A stretch of 13,884 bases of DNA, taken from the NCBI GenBank assembly GCA_946479125.1, contig CAMLET010000024.1, forward strand, positions 1-13,884, in the 5' to 3' direction. This DNA comes from an uncultured Flavobacteriales bacterium (GTDB taxonomy: Bacteria > Bacteroidota > Bacteroidia > Flavobacteriales > Crocinitomicaceae). The notes beneath the pieces were generated by a model. That model was not told where the DNA came from, did not search any database, and saw only the letters and a list, made by a program, of their open reading frames with translations. Every line of letters begins with the position of its first letter. The stretch's first letter is position 1. Made by a program: the position numbers and the translations under genes. Below, one piece after another: positions 8,409 to 13,884 of the stretch.

Positions 8409-8416
8409 CAAAAGTA
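8409..8416 (-). promoter_or_regulatory. Candidate -7 element (TACTTTTG) 3 bases before the propeller-gene ATG
   Basis: It matches the Bacteroidota -7 consensus TAnnTTTG exactly. Initiation at the usual distance would fall on the A of the ATG, giving a leaderless transcript. No TTG stands at the expected -33 distance; TTGAC lies only 10 bases upstream. It may be chance in AT-rich DNA. Confidence 0.3.
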
Positions 8417-8473
8417 GAACATGTGTCAATCCCTTTTTTGAAAGGTTGAGAAACTATTGAACAGAATGATGTG

Positions 8474-8493
8474 GACTTCGACTCCGTTCAGTC
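8474..8493. repeat. Probable dispersed Bacteroidota intergenic element (GACTTCGACTCCGTTCAGTC)
   Basis: This 20-base sequence contains the inverted words GACT/AGTC around a short core. It closely resembles a motif I recall as widely repeated between genes in Flavobacteriia (GACTTCGACTCCGCTCAGTC-like). It lies between the lipoprotein gene and the propeller gene, and no clear terminator is present there. The identification rests on memory of the motif, and only one copy is present in this window. Confidence 0.4.
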
Positions 8494-8526
8494 AACAATC
8501 GACATTTTCTTATTTTAACTCTACTG

Positions 8527-9237
8527 TTAATGTGGTCCGATGGTGTAGCTGACTAAGTTTTTTGTACCATTATACTCGTAATAGGGCGTGCTGACTTTCC
8601 GAATTAGGCCTACATTTTTCGCATAATAATATTCTGTAACGTTATCTGGGGGCATTGACGGAGAATGTGGACAATGCTGGGAGAAGGTTCGTCTGATGTG
8701 AATGACATCCTGAAAAGTTACTGAAAGCACTTCCATACTTGTTAGTTTCTCAACCACTTCATATTGCTCACTGAAACTACATTGATTTGGATAGGTTCCC
8801 GAAACACCACTATTACTGTAATACACACCAATCGCGGTGTCCAATAATTGGTAAGACCAGGATTTATTTGGGTTATGCGCATTAATTGCCTTATTATAGA
8901 AGATATAAGGATAGCTCATTGACGTATGAGGTAGGACATAGTATGACTTTGCTACGGTAACACAACTTCCCGATGCGGTTGGTACGGCGATAGCTACATT
9001 TTCCCAAGCATCACAAGTTACGCTTGTTCCATTATCATAATTCCACTCAGAACCTGGGTAGGTCATTAAATACTTTGAAGGAAAAATGGTGTCATTAATG
9101 TAGTTATTTATAAAAGTCGTGTCGCAAGGTGTTTCGGTTACTGTGGTGCCGTTGGGATTTTTATCCTTCTTCTTACAGGAAATATTGAGTGAAACAGTCA
9201 CTAAACTAAGGAAGATGATGATGTAGGTCGACTTCAT
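8527..9237 (-). CDS. Putative lipoprotein of unknown function
   Basis: A 236-residue protein. Residues 1-20 are a hydrophobic leader with the lipobox LNIS-C, so signal peptidase II should cleave before Cys21. The mature protein starts CKKKDKNPNG, a lysine-rich low-complexity linker common in Bacteroidota lipoproteins. The rest (about 55-236) is rich in beta strands, Tyr, Ser and Thr, with several cysteines (38, 75, 92, 153, 189). It resembles small extracellular beta-sandwich proteins but matches no family I can name. The leader implies anchoring in the outer or inner membrane; surface exposure cannot be decided from this sequence. It stands alone: 104 bases separate it from the acyl-CoA dehydrogenase upstream and about 120 from the propeller gene downstream. 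Confidence 0.75.
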   Translation of the reverse strand: MKSTYIIIFLSLVTVSLNISCKKKDKNPNGTTVTETPCDTTFINNYINDTIFPSKYLMTYPGSEWNYDNGTSVTCDAWENVAIAVPTASGSCVTVAKSYYVLPHTSMSYPYIFYNKAINAHNPNKSWSYQLLDTAIGVYYSNSGVSGTYPNQCSFSEQYEVVEKLTSMEVLSVTFQDVIHIRRTFSQHCPHSPSMPPDNVTEYYYAKNVGLIRKVSTPYYEYNGTKNLVSYTIGPH

Positions 9238-9300
9238 AAGAAGAGATTTTTCTTAAAGATGCAGAGTTTTGGTTTGGTTGGAAAAATGAAAAGAGATGAT

Positions 9301-9331
9301 ACTGGTGGCTTCGAGTGCCTCAGCCACCAGT
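9301..9331. terminator. Hairpin after the acyl-CoA dehydrogenase gene, probable terminator
   Basis: A perfect 10-bp stem ACTGGTGGCT/AGCCACCAGT (9301-9310 with 9322-9331) has a further GAG/CTC pairing inside its loop. It begins 10 bases after the dehydrogenase stop. On the minus strand it is followed by ATCATCTCTTTTC, a poor U-tract, whereas the plus strand has TTTTCT. Termination on the minus strand may be partial, with some read-through into the lipoprotein gene. Confidence 0.55.
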
Positions 9332-9341
9332 TTTCTAATCT

Positions 9342-11117
9342 CTATTCGTATTTATTCTTGTTGATCAAATCTTCTGCAATCAATTGGCGCATAGCCTTCG
9401 GGTTAACAGCATCAGTTTTTGTGAATCGTTTTAAACCACTCAACATCATTCTTGCTTCGTCACCTTCGGCAAAGCTGAAAATGGCATCTTTTGCTGCTTT
9501 TTCAATCTTATCTGCCACATCGTAGAAGTAGATTTTTGCTATCGAAATTTCACGTTGGATTTCTGATGCGCTTTTCGTTTGAAGCATTTTTTCTACGCGT
9601 AAAAGCACTGATTCAGCCTGATAAACCCAAATAGCAATATCTGCAATGTTCATTAATACTTCCTGCTCTTTTGCCAGAGTTTGCATCAGTTTCTGAACTG
9701 CTGATCCAGCCACCATCAGAATCACTTTTTTGAATTGCCCCAATGCTTCACGTTCGAAAGCCAATTCGCCTTCAGGAAGGTCTTTGAACTCCGGAATACT
9801 CATGAGTTCTGAAGCCACTTTCATTGCTGGTCCCATCAAATCGAGTTTTCCTTTCATTGCACGACGTAAGATCATGTCAACAATAAGCATTCTGTTGATT
9901 TCATTCGTTCCTTCGAAAATACGATTGATGCGGGCATCACGATAAGCTCGTTCAACTGTGGATTCAGCAGAATATCCCATTCCTCCAAAAATCTGAACTC
10001 CTTCGTCGGCAACATAATCCAAACATTCTGAACCAGCTACTTTTAAGATGGCGCATTCTGCAGCAAACTCTTCAATTCCTTTCAAAGTCGCTTCTTCTTT
10101 CGACATTCCTGAAGCAATCAAATCTTCAATTGCATCTTCGATGTTTTGTGCTGCCCTATAAGTTGCAGATTCAACCGCGAAAGTTCGAATTGATTGTTCG
10201 GCTAGCTTATAACGAATCGCTCCGTATTTTGAAATGGAACGTTCAAATTGTTGACGTTCATTAGCATATTGAACAGATTCTGTAATGATTTGTTTTGAAC
10301 TGCCAAGAACTCCACCAGCCAGTTTAATTCGACCAATGTTTAGAATGTTTAAGGCAATCTTAAATCCATTCTCGCGCTCTGAAAGTTGATTTTCAACCGG
10401 AACTTTTACATTGTTGAAGAAGATTTGTCGTGTAGAAGAACCTTTAATTCCCATTTTCTTTTCTTCCGGATTCAACGTAATTCCTTCGCTATCGGCTTCT
10501 ACTAGAAAAGCACTTAGATTTTTGTCGTCGTCTATTTTGGCAAAAACGGTAAACAAATTCGCGAAACCACCATTGGTGATCCACATTTTTTGCCCGTTAA
10601 GAATGTAATGCTTTCCATCTTCTGAAAGAACTGCTTTTGTTGAGCCTGAATTGGCATCTGAACCCGAATTTGGTTCCGTCAAACAGTAAGCTGCTTTCCA
10701 TTCACCTGTTGCCAATTTTGGAATGTATTTTTCTTTTTGGGCTTGTGTTCCATAATACAAAAGCGGCAAAGTGCCAATTCCGGTGTGTGCACCAAATGCA
10801 ACGCTGAAAGAATATCCTTTTCCAAGATGTTCTGTAGCCATCAGCGACGTTTTAAAGTCAACGCCCATTCCGCCCAAATCTTCGGGAACAGATAGACCGA
10901 GTAAACCTAACTCGCCAGCTTTATTCATGAGTGAAGGCATTAATCCTTCTTCCATTTTATCAATTCGTTCGATTACAGGAACAATTTCCTGAGCAATGAA
11001 ATCATCACACGTTTGAGCAATCATTCGCTGCTCTTCATTCCATTCTTCTGGAGTGAAAATTTCGTTTGGAGTTACGTCTTTGATGAGGAATTCTCCTCCT
11101 TTTATAGCAGTTGACAT
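9342..11117 (-). CDS. Acyl-CoA dehydrogenase, long (VLCAD-like) form
   Basis: A 591-residue FAD flavoprotein that should oxidise acyl-CoA to trans-2-enoyl-CoA, the first step of beta-oxidation, passing electrons to electron-transfer flavoprotein. The N-terminal helical domain covers about 25-140. Flavin and substrate contacts are visible in AYCLTEPNSGSDAN (143-156) and MWITNGG (178-184). The C-terminal helical domain holds QIFGGMGYSAE (375-385) and YRDARINRIFEGTNEINR (392-409). Glu402 in FEGTNEIN is the expected catalytic base, at the same place as in VLCAD and MCAD. About 170 extra residues (420-591) after the core match the longer VLCAD-like class and not the 380-residue short forms. The ATG is clear, and a candidate promoter lies 22 bases upstream. 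Chain-length specificity cannot be read from the sequence. Similar long forms are common in Flavobacteriales. Confidence 0.95.
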   Translation of the reverse strand: MSTAIKGGEFLIKDVTPNEIFTPEEWNEEQRMIAQTCDDFIAQEIVPVIERIDKMEEGLMPSLMNKAGELGLLGLSVPEDLGGMGVDFKTSLMATEHLGKGYSFSVAFGAHTGIGTLPLLYYGTQAQKEKYIPKLATGEWKAAYCLTEPNSGSDANSGSTKAVLSEDGKHYILNGQKMWITNGGFANLFTVFAKIDDDKNLSAFLVEADSEGITLNPEEKKMGIKGSSTRQIFFNNVKVPVENQLSERENGFKIALNILNIGRIKLAGGVLGSSKQIITESVQYANERQQFERSISKYGAIRYKLAEQSIRTFAVESATYRAAQNIEDAIEDLIASGMSKEEATLKGIEEFAAECAILKVAGSECLDYVADEGVQIFGGMGYSAESTVERAYRDARINRIFEGTNEINRMLIVDMILRRAMKGKLDLMGPAMKVASELMSIPEFKDLPEGELAFEREALGQFKKVILMVAGSAVQKLMQTLAKEQEVLMNIADIAIWVYQAESVLLRVEKMLQTKSASEIQREISIAKIYFYDVADKIEKAAKDAIFSFAEGDEARMMLSGLKRFTKTDAVNPKAMRQLIAEDLINKNKYE

Positions 11118-11139
11118 TTTCTTAGTTTTTGATACGTAG

Positions 11140-11170
11140 TAAATATAATAAGTTTAATATTATTATGCAA
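11140..11170 (-). promoter_or_regulatory. Candidate Bacteroidota promoter of the acyl-CoA dehydrogenase gene
   Basis: On the minus strand, TTG (11168-11170) is followed after 20 bases by TATATTTA (11140-11147), which matches TAnnTTTG except for the last base. The spacing fits the known -33/-7 arrangement. The region is AT-rich, so chance matches are easy. It supports an independent start for this gene, apart from the CoA-transferase/GNAT pair. Confidence 0.35.
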
Positions 11171-11258
11171 GCATAGTAAAATCAATTCAAAATTCAAAAG
11201 ATCGAATGTCCGTTAAACAAGAATTATGCCTTCTCCATTTTAAATTTGGAATTTTCCA

Positions 11259-11690
11259 TTATTTCAATTCTTTACTCATTTCAAAATGCTGAAGTACATC
11301 AAAAAGTTTGTAGGATTCACCATGATTTTCATATCCTAGATTTAGATAAAACGGTAAAGCATAATCGCGGGCATGAAGGATCATTTTAGTGTAACCTGTC
11401 CGTTTTGCTTCGTGTTCAACAGCTTCCATAATTAATTTGCCAAGTCCATGACCTTGCATGTCCGATTCTATTGCAACAAAGCGAACCTGACTGGTAGAAT
11501 CATCTACACGATCTAAACGTGCAATTCCGAAAATGGAAGATCCTTCAAAAAGAGCGAAATGCGTTCCAGTTTCATCTCCTTCGTTACGCTCTGAACCACG
11601 TTCTTTTCCAAGTGGTTCACGCAGAACACGGTAACGAAGATCGTAGTATTCATCCCATTCTTCTTGGGTTACGGGGTTTCTGATCTCCAT
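11259..11690 (-). CDS. GNAT-family N-acetyltransferase
   Basis: A 143-residue single-domain protein of normal GNAT length. Motif A for acetyl-CoA pyrophosphate binding is clear: VRFVAIESDMQGHGLGKLIMEAVE (69-92), with the Q-x-x-G-x-G loop QGHGLG at 79-84. The late motif B region ALPFYLNLGYENHGE (111-125) is the usual 'FY...GF' element. The N-terminus (YYDLRYRVLREPLG) recalls the ElaA-like branch. The acceptor substrate is unknown. The start lies 2 bases after the stop of the CoA-transferase gene, so the two are almost certainly translated from one mRNA. No clear hairpin terminator follows in the 141 bases before the acyl-CoA dehydrogenase gene. Confidence 0.88.
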   Translation of the reverse strand: MEIRNPVTQEEWDEYYDLRYRVLREPLGKERGSERNEGDETGTHFALFEGSSIFGIARLDRVDDSTSQVRFVAIESDMQGHGLGKLIMEAVEHEAKRTGYTKMILHARDYALPFYLNLGYENHGESYKLFDVLQHFEMSKELK

Positions 11691-11692
11691 AA

Positions 11693-12751
11693 TTACTTCG
11701 TTTTAAATGCGATTTGAGTAACGCGCTTCGTTGGAATTCCTTCAATAATCTCTTCCCGAACTAGATTCTGGGCAGATTTCTTTGAAAATACTTCATCCAA
11801 CGTTTGAATTACACCAACAGGAACATACTGTTTGTGCATGAATTCAGTAATCATGGTTGATGATAAGTTTTGAATTTTAGCTTGAAGCAGTTCTCTGAGT
11901 TCTAATCGGTTTTGAACCCGGTTGACGTTCACAACATATTTTTCATTTGTCGGAAGATCCTTCAATCCAAGGAAATCGCATAAAATTGAAAAGTGTTTGT
12001 TGCTTCCTATAGCGAAGGTTATCGTTTTGTTGTCAGCGGTTTGGAACAATTCTCCGTATGGCGCAATGTTCGGATGTAAACTTCCAATTGGTTTCGGAAT
12101 GTAATTCTGCATCAAATAATTTGAAGCCTGATTCGCTAAAGAAGATAAAGCTGCATCATATAACGAAACCGTAACTACTTTTCCTTGAGTTGTATTCGTT
12201 CTTTCCAAAAGCGCAGTAAGAATTCCTTCTTTCAAATGATGAGCTGCAAGAACATCTATAAGTGCAACGGGCATTTTTGTTGGACCAGAATCTTGTGTTC
12301 CATTCATTGCCATAAAACCGGTTTCAGCTTGCAGGATCAAATCGTAAGCAACGCGATCGCTGTCTTCACCAAATCCGTTGATTTTCCCGATAATGAGTTT
12401 TGGAAATTTCTCTCGAAGAATGTGATCTGAAATTCCCAATTTTTCGTCGTCACCAAATTTGAAATTACTCAGGAACACATCTGCGTTTTCCAGAAGCTCA
12501 AACAATTTTTTACGATTGTCTTCCAGTTTCAAGTCAAGTGTTCTGAATTCTTTCCCATAATTAACGGAAGAAAAGTAAGCGGAAATGTTACTTGATTTAT
12601 CTTCAGATGCCAATTTCCACGAACGTGTGACATCAGGAATGGAAGGGTTTTCAATTTTGATAACCTTTGCCCCTAATTCTGCGAAAAATGTTCCTACAGA
12701 AGGTCCAGCAAGTACTGTAGAGCAATCAATAATCGTCAAATGATTCAACAT
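11693..12751 (-). CDS. Class III (CaiB/BaiF family) acyl-CoA transferase
   Basis: A 352-residue protein, somewhat shorter than the usual 380-450. This family moves CoA between carboxylic acids through an aspartyl anhydride intermediate. The N-terminal signature is present: IIDCSTVLAGPSVGTFFAELGAKVIKIE (7-34), the CoA-binding Rossmann part. The likely nucleophile is Asp137 in AYDLILQAETGFMAMNG (135-151), aligned with the YDxxxQAxSG motif of formyl-CoA transferase. Other family features are the PVALIDVLAAHHLKEGILTALLER stretch (about 161-184) and SLYDAALSSLANQASNYL (about 196-213). The acid pair is unknown. Pairing with a GNAT gene and closeness to an acyl-CoA dehydrogenase suggest a role in acyl-CoA breakdown, which is inference. 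A perfect TAnnTTTG element ends 4 bases before the ATG. Confidence 0.9.
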   Translation of the reverse strand: MLNHLTIIDCSTVLAGPSVGTFFAELGAKVIKIENPSIPDVTRSWKLASEDKSSNISAYFSSVNYGKEFRTLDLKLEDNRKKLFELLENADVFLSNFKFGDDEKLGISDHILREKFPKLIIGKINGFGEDSDRVAYDLILQAETGFMAMNGTQDSGPTKMPVALIDVLAAHHLKEGILTALLERTNTTQGKVVTVSLYDAALSSLANQASNYLMQNYIPKPIGSLHPNIAPYGELFQTADNKTITFAIGSNKHFSILCDFLGLKDLPTNEKYVVNVNRVQNRLELRELLQAKIQNLSSTMITEFMHKQYVPVGVIQTLDEVFSKKSAQNLVREEIIEGIPTKRVTQIAFKTK

Positions 12752-12755
12752 AAAT

Positions 12756-12763
12756 CAAATGTA
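12756..12763 (-). promoter_or_regulatory. Candidate -7 element (TACATTTG) 4 bases before the CoA-transferase ATG
   Basis: It is an exact match to TAnnTTTG. Its closeness to the ATG would place the transcript start at or near the A of the start codon. No TTG is present about 20 bases upstream (the nearest is 12 bases away), so the -33 element is missing or weak. Confidence 0.35.
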
Positions 12764-12812
12764 ATTCTTTGCTTACAAAAAACGATGAGAAACGAGGATA
12801 GATTGATAAAAA

Positions 12813-12867
12813 CGCAAGGAAAGAAGAGCGCAAAGTAATTGGTCTCTGCGCTCTTTGCTTCTTTGCG
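12813..12867 (-). terminator. Terminator of the RlpA-like gene, built from a CGCAAAG-type repeat
   Basis: A 12-bp inner stem (12824-12835 with 12844-12855; AAGAGCGCAGAG on the minus strand, one G-U) is enclosed by outer arms CGCAA/TTGCG (12813-12817, 12863-12867). TTTTTATC follows on the minus strand. It starts 2 bases after the gene stop. The arms are made of the AAAGAGCGCA(G/A)AG words that I recall as repeated between genes in many Bacteroidota. Confidence 0.75.
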
Positions 12868-12869
12868 GT

Positions 12870-13352
12870 TTATTTCTTTTGTTGAATTGTGTCTGCCGGT
12901 TGAACAGGAAGTAAGAATTCTTCCACACGAACTTTTGCAGTTCCCTTACCCCAGAAATTCAATTGCTTGGCACCGGCCATGCTTAAATCAATGATGTGAG
13001 GTGTATTTCTACCCATTCTATCGATAACGGTAACAAACACAACAGAGTCGTTGCTTAGATTTGTGACTTTAAGAACCGTTCCAAGTTTGATTGTTTTGTG
13101 TGCACAAACTAAACTGTCTTTATAGTATGTTTTTCCTGATGCAGTTCTTCTTCCGTTTAAACTGTTCGCGTAATAGCTTGCAGTTCCGTTTTGTTCGAAA
13201 AGCTTCGGATTTTTTTGCTCCAGACTTTCATTCCAAAATTGACCTTGAAATGATTTTGTTGCCGAATGAGCTGCTTTGGTGCTATCAGAATTTTTGACCG
13301 CAAATGCGCCAAATAAGGTTCCGAAAAGCATTAAACTGATAAGTGTATTCAT
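12870..13352 (-). CDS. RlpA-like protein (septal-ring lytic transglycosylase family), small secreted form
   Basis: A 160-residue protein with an N-terminal hydrophobic leader (about 1-19). A 35-residue linker leads to a double-psi beta-barrel domain (about 54-146). The RlpA signature is clear: GTASYYANSLNGRRTASG (56-73), CAHKTIKLGTVLKVTN (83-98), VTVIDRMG (107-114) and HIIDLSMAGAKQLNFWGKGTAKVRVE (119-144). Known RlpA enzymes cut peptidoglycan glycan strands that lack stem peptides. His85 and Asp111 stand at the expected active-site places. The acidic residue usual in 'ASGE' is replaced by Lys74 here (ASGKTYY), so activity is uncertain. There is no SPOR domain and no lipobox, so this is a minimal form. 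The gene is single, with a candidate promoter upstream and a terminator 2 bases after the stop. Confidence 0.9.
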   Translation of the reverse strand: MNTLISLMLFGTLFGAFAVKNSDSTKAAHSATKSFQGQFWNESLEQKNPKLFEQNGTASYYANSLNGRRTASGKTYYKDSLVCAHKTIKLGTVLKVTNLSNDSVVFVTVIDRMGRNTPHIIDLSMAGAKQLNFWGKGTAKVRVEEFLLPVQPADTIQQKK

Positions 13353-13372
13353 CTTACTTCGTTTTTGGGGGG

Positions 13373-13405
13373 CTAAGATAGGCCATTATCGAAGTATAAT
13401 CCAAA
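13373..13405 (-). promoter_or_regulatory. Candidate Bacteroidota promoter of the RlpA-like gene
   Basis: On the minus strand, TTTG (13402-13405) is followed after 21 bases by TATCTTAG (13373-13380), one mismatch from TAnnTTTG. The spacing is right for -33/-7. It lies 20 bases before the ATG and downstream of the preceding gene's terminator, where a promoter is needed. A C-run (CCCCCC) follows in the leader. Confidence 0.45.
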
Positions 13406-13426
13406 GATTTAGAATTCGTTAACAAA

Positions 13427-13459
13427 AAAGCCGGACTGGTTTTTGACCAATCCGACTTT
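13427..13459 (-). terminator. Rho-independent terminator of the partial T9SS-secreted protein gene
   Basis: A 13-bp stem (13427-13439 with 13447-13459, two G-U pairs) and a 7-base loop are followed on the minus strand by TTTTTTGTT. It begins 20 bases after the stop codon. This is one of the clearest terminators in the window. Confidence 0.93.
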
Positions 13460-13479
13460 CATTTTTGATGTATTTCTAC

Positions 13480-13884
13480 TTACTTTTTGACAGTAAGCTT
13501 TTGTTGGTAAACACCTGTTTTACTAGTGATTACGCAAGTGTAAATTCCGTTAGACAAGTTTTCAACATCAACAGAATTTGTGTTAGTAAGTTTAGATGTG
13601 TGAACTTCCTTCCCAGTCATGTCGAAAATGCGAATTTCCTCTAAATCTGACCCTGAAATTTGGAACTTTGAGCTTGTTGGATTCGGATAAAGCAAGATAG
13701 TGGCTGCTGTTAAATCCGACATTCCCAAACTTGAATTGATGTTGTAAGCTGTGTTCGTTACAATCGGAGAATTGTAGTCGAAATAAATATAAGCTGTGTT
13801 TTCGATTTCGTCTCCTTCACCCAATCCTGCAACTTCGTCAATTTCGTAGATAACGTAACCTTGTGAAGCCGCTAAGTCTTGTGC
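13480..13884 (-). CDS. C-terminal part of a T9SS-secreted protein (type A sorting domain), cut by the window edge
   Basis: The frame is open to the last base of the window, giving 134 residues; the in-frame TTG at 13822-13824 is not a start. The first part (GYVIYEIDEVAGLGEGDEIENTAYIYFDYNSPIVTNTAYN) is the end of a DUF11/DUF7619-like conserved-repeat domain found just before T9SS tails in many Flavobacteriales surface proteins; that family name is from memory. The sorting domain follows: ILLYPNPTSSKFQI, then IFDMTGKEVHTSKL, LSNGIYTCVIT and a basic end QKLTVKK. Such proteins are exported by the T9SS and attached to or released from the cell surface. This domain is complete and offers an in-window contrast to the broken one of the M60 peptidase. 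The N-terminal function is not visible. Confidence 0.88.
   Translation of the reverse strand, partial: AQDLAASQGYVIYEIDEVAGLGEGDEIENTAYIYFDYNSPIVTNTAYNINSSLGMSDLTAATILLYPNPTSSKFQISGSDLEEIRIFDMTGKEVHTSKLTNTNSVDVENLSNGIYTCVITSKTGVYQQKLTVKK

Noticed and set aside
8406..8429. Eight-residue N-terminal extension of the propeller protein from TTG 8427-8429
   Set aside because: TTG is a rare start, the ATG at 8403-8405 gives a standard anchor sequence, and the TACTTTTG element lies inside the extension.
11178..11258. AT-rich inverted repeat (TCCAAATTTAAAATGGA) as a terminator of the GNAT gene
   Set aside because: The pairing is imperfect and made of A-T pairs, with no GC stem and no U-tract in the right place.

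Overview
The base composition, the coding style and the protein families all point to a member of Bacteroidota, most likely order Flavobacteriales. The evidence is two type IX secretion (T9SS) type A sorting domains with the YPNP motif, an OmpA-family protein with thrombospondin type 3 repeats, a short-leader lipoprotein with a CKKKDK start, and weak or absent Shine-Dalgarno sequences. A Fluviicola-like (Crocinitomicaceae) origin is a guess from overall resemblance and has not been tested. No plasmid, phage, insertion sequence, tRNA, rRNA or CRISPR array is visible, and the window reads as ordinary chromosomal DNA.

Every real gene is on the minus strand, so the biological order runs from high to low coordinates. 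It starts with the 3' end of a T9SS-secreted protein (cut by the window edge), closed by a strong terminator. Next comes a small RlpA-like double-psi beta-barrel protein with its own terminator. A tightly coupled pair follows: a class III (CaiB/BaiF) CoA-transferase and a GNAT acetyltransferase, 2 bases apart. Then come a long acyl-CoA dehydrogenase and a lipoprotein of unknown function. A two-gene unit separated by 12 bases encodes a membrane-anchored protein with a probable beta-propeller, followed by the OmpA-family protein. The last gene is a large secreted M60-family (enhancin-like) metallopeptidase with two discoidin-type domains.

The window therefore mixes cell-envelope and secreted functions (T9SS cargo, RlpA-like, OmpA, propeller, lipoprotein, M60 peptidase) with acyl-CoA metabolism (CoA-transferase, acyl-CoA dehydrogenase). 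Four good intrinsic terminators, at 84-115, 3681-3710, 12813-12867 and 13427-13459, separate most transcription units.

Three things stand out. First, the T9SS sorting domain of the M60 peptidase is cut by two in-frame stop codons, and the missing tail is still readable in the same frame downstream. Second, the 538-base gap between the OmpA and M60 genes holds a mosaic of diverged repeats: a 73-base unit duplicated at exactly 150 bases, enclosing a 43-base tandem repeat. Third, two genes have a perfect TAnnTTTG -7 element only 3-4 bases before the ATG, which would fit leaderless transcripts. I found no convincing new multi-gene defence or biosynthetic system.
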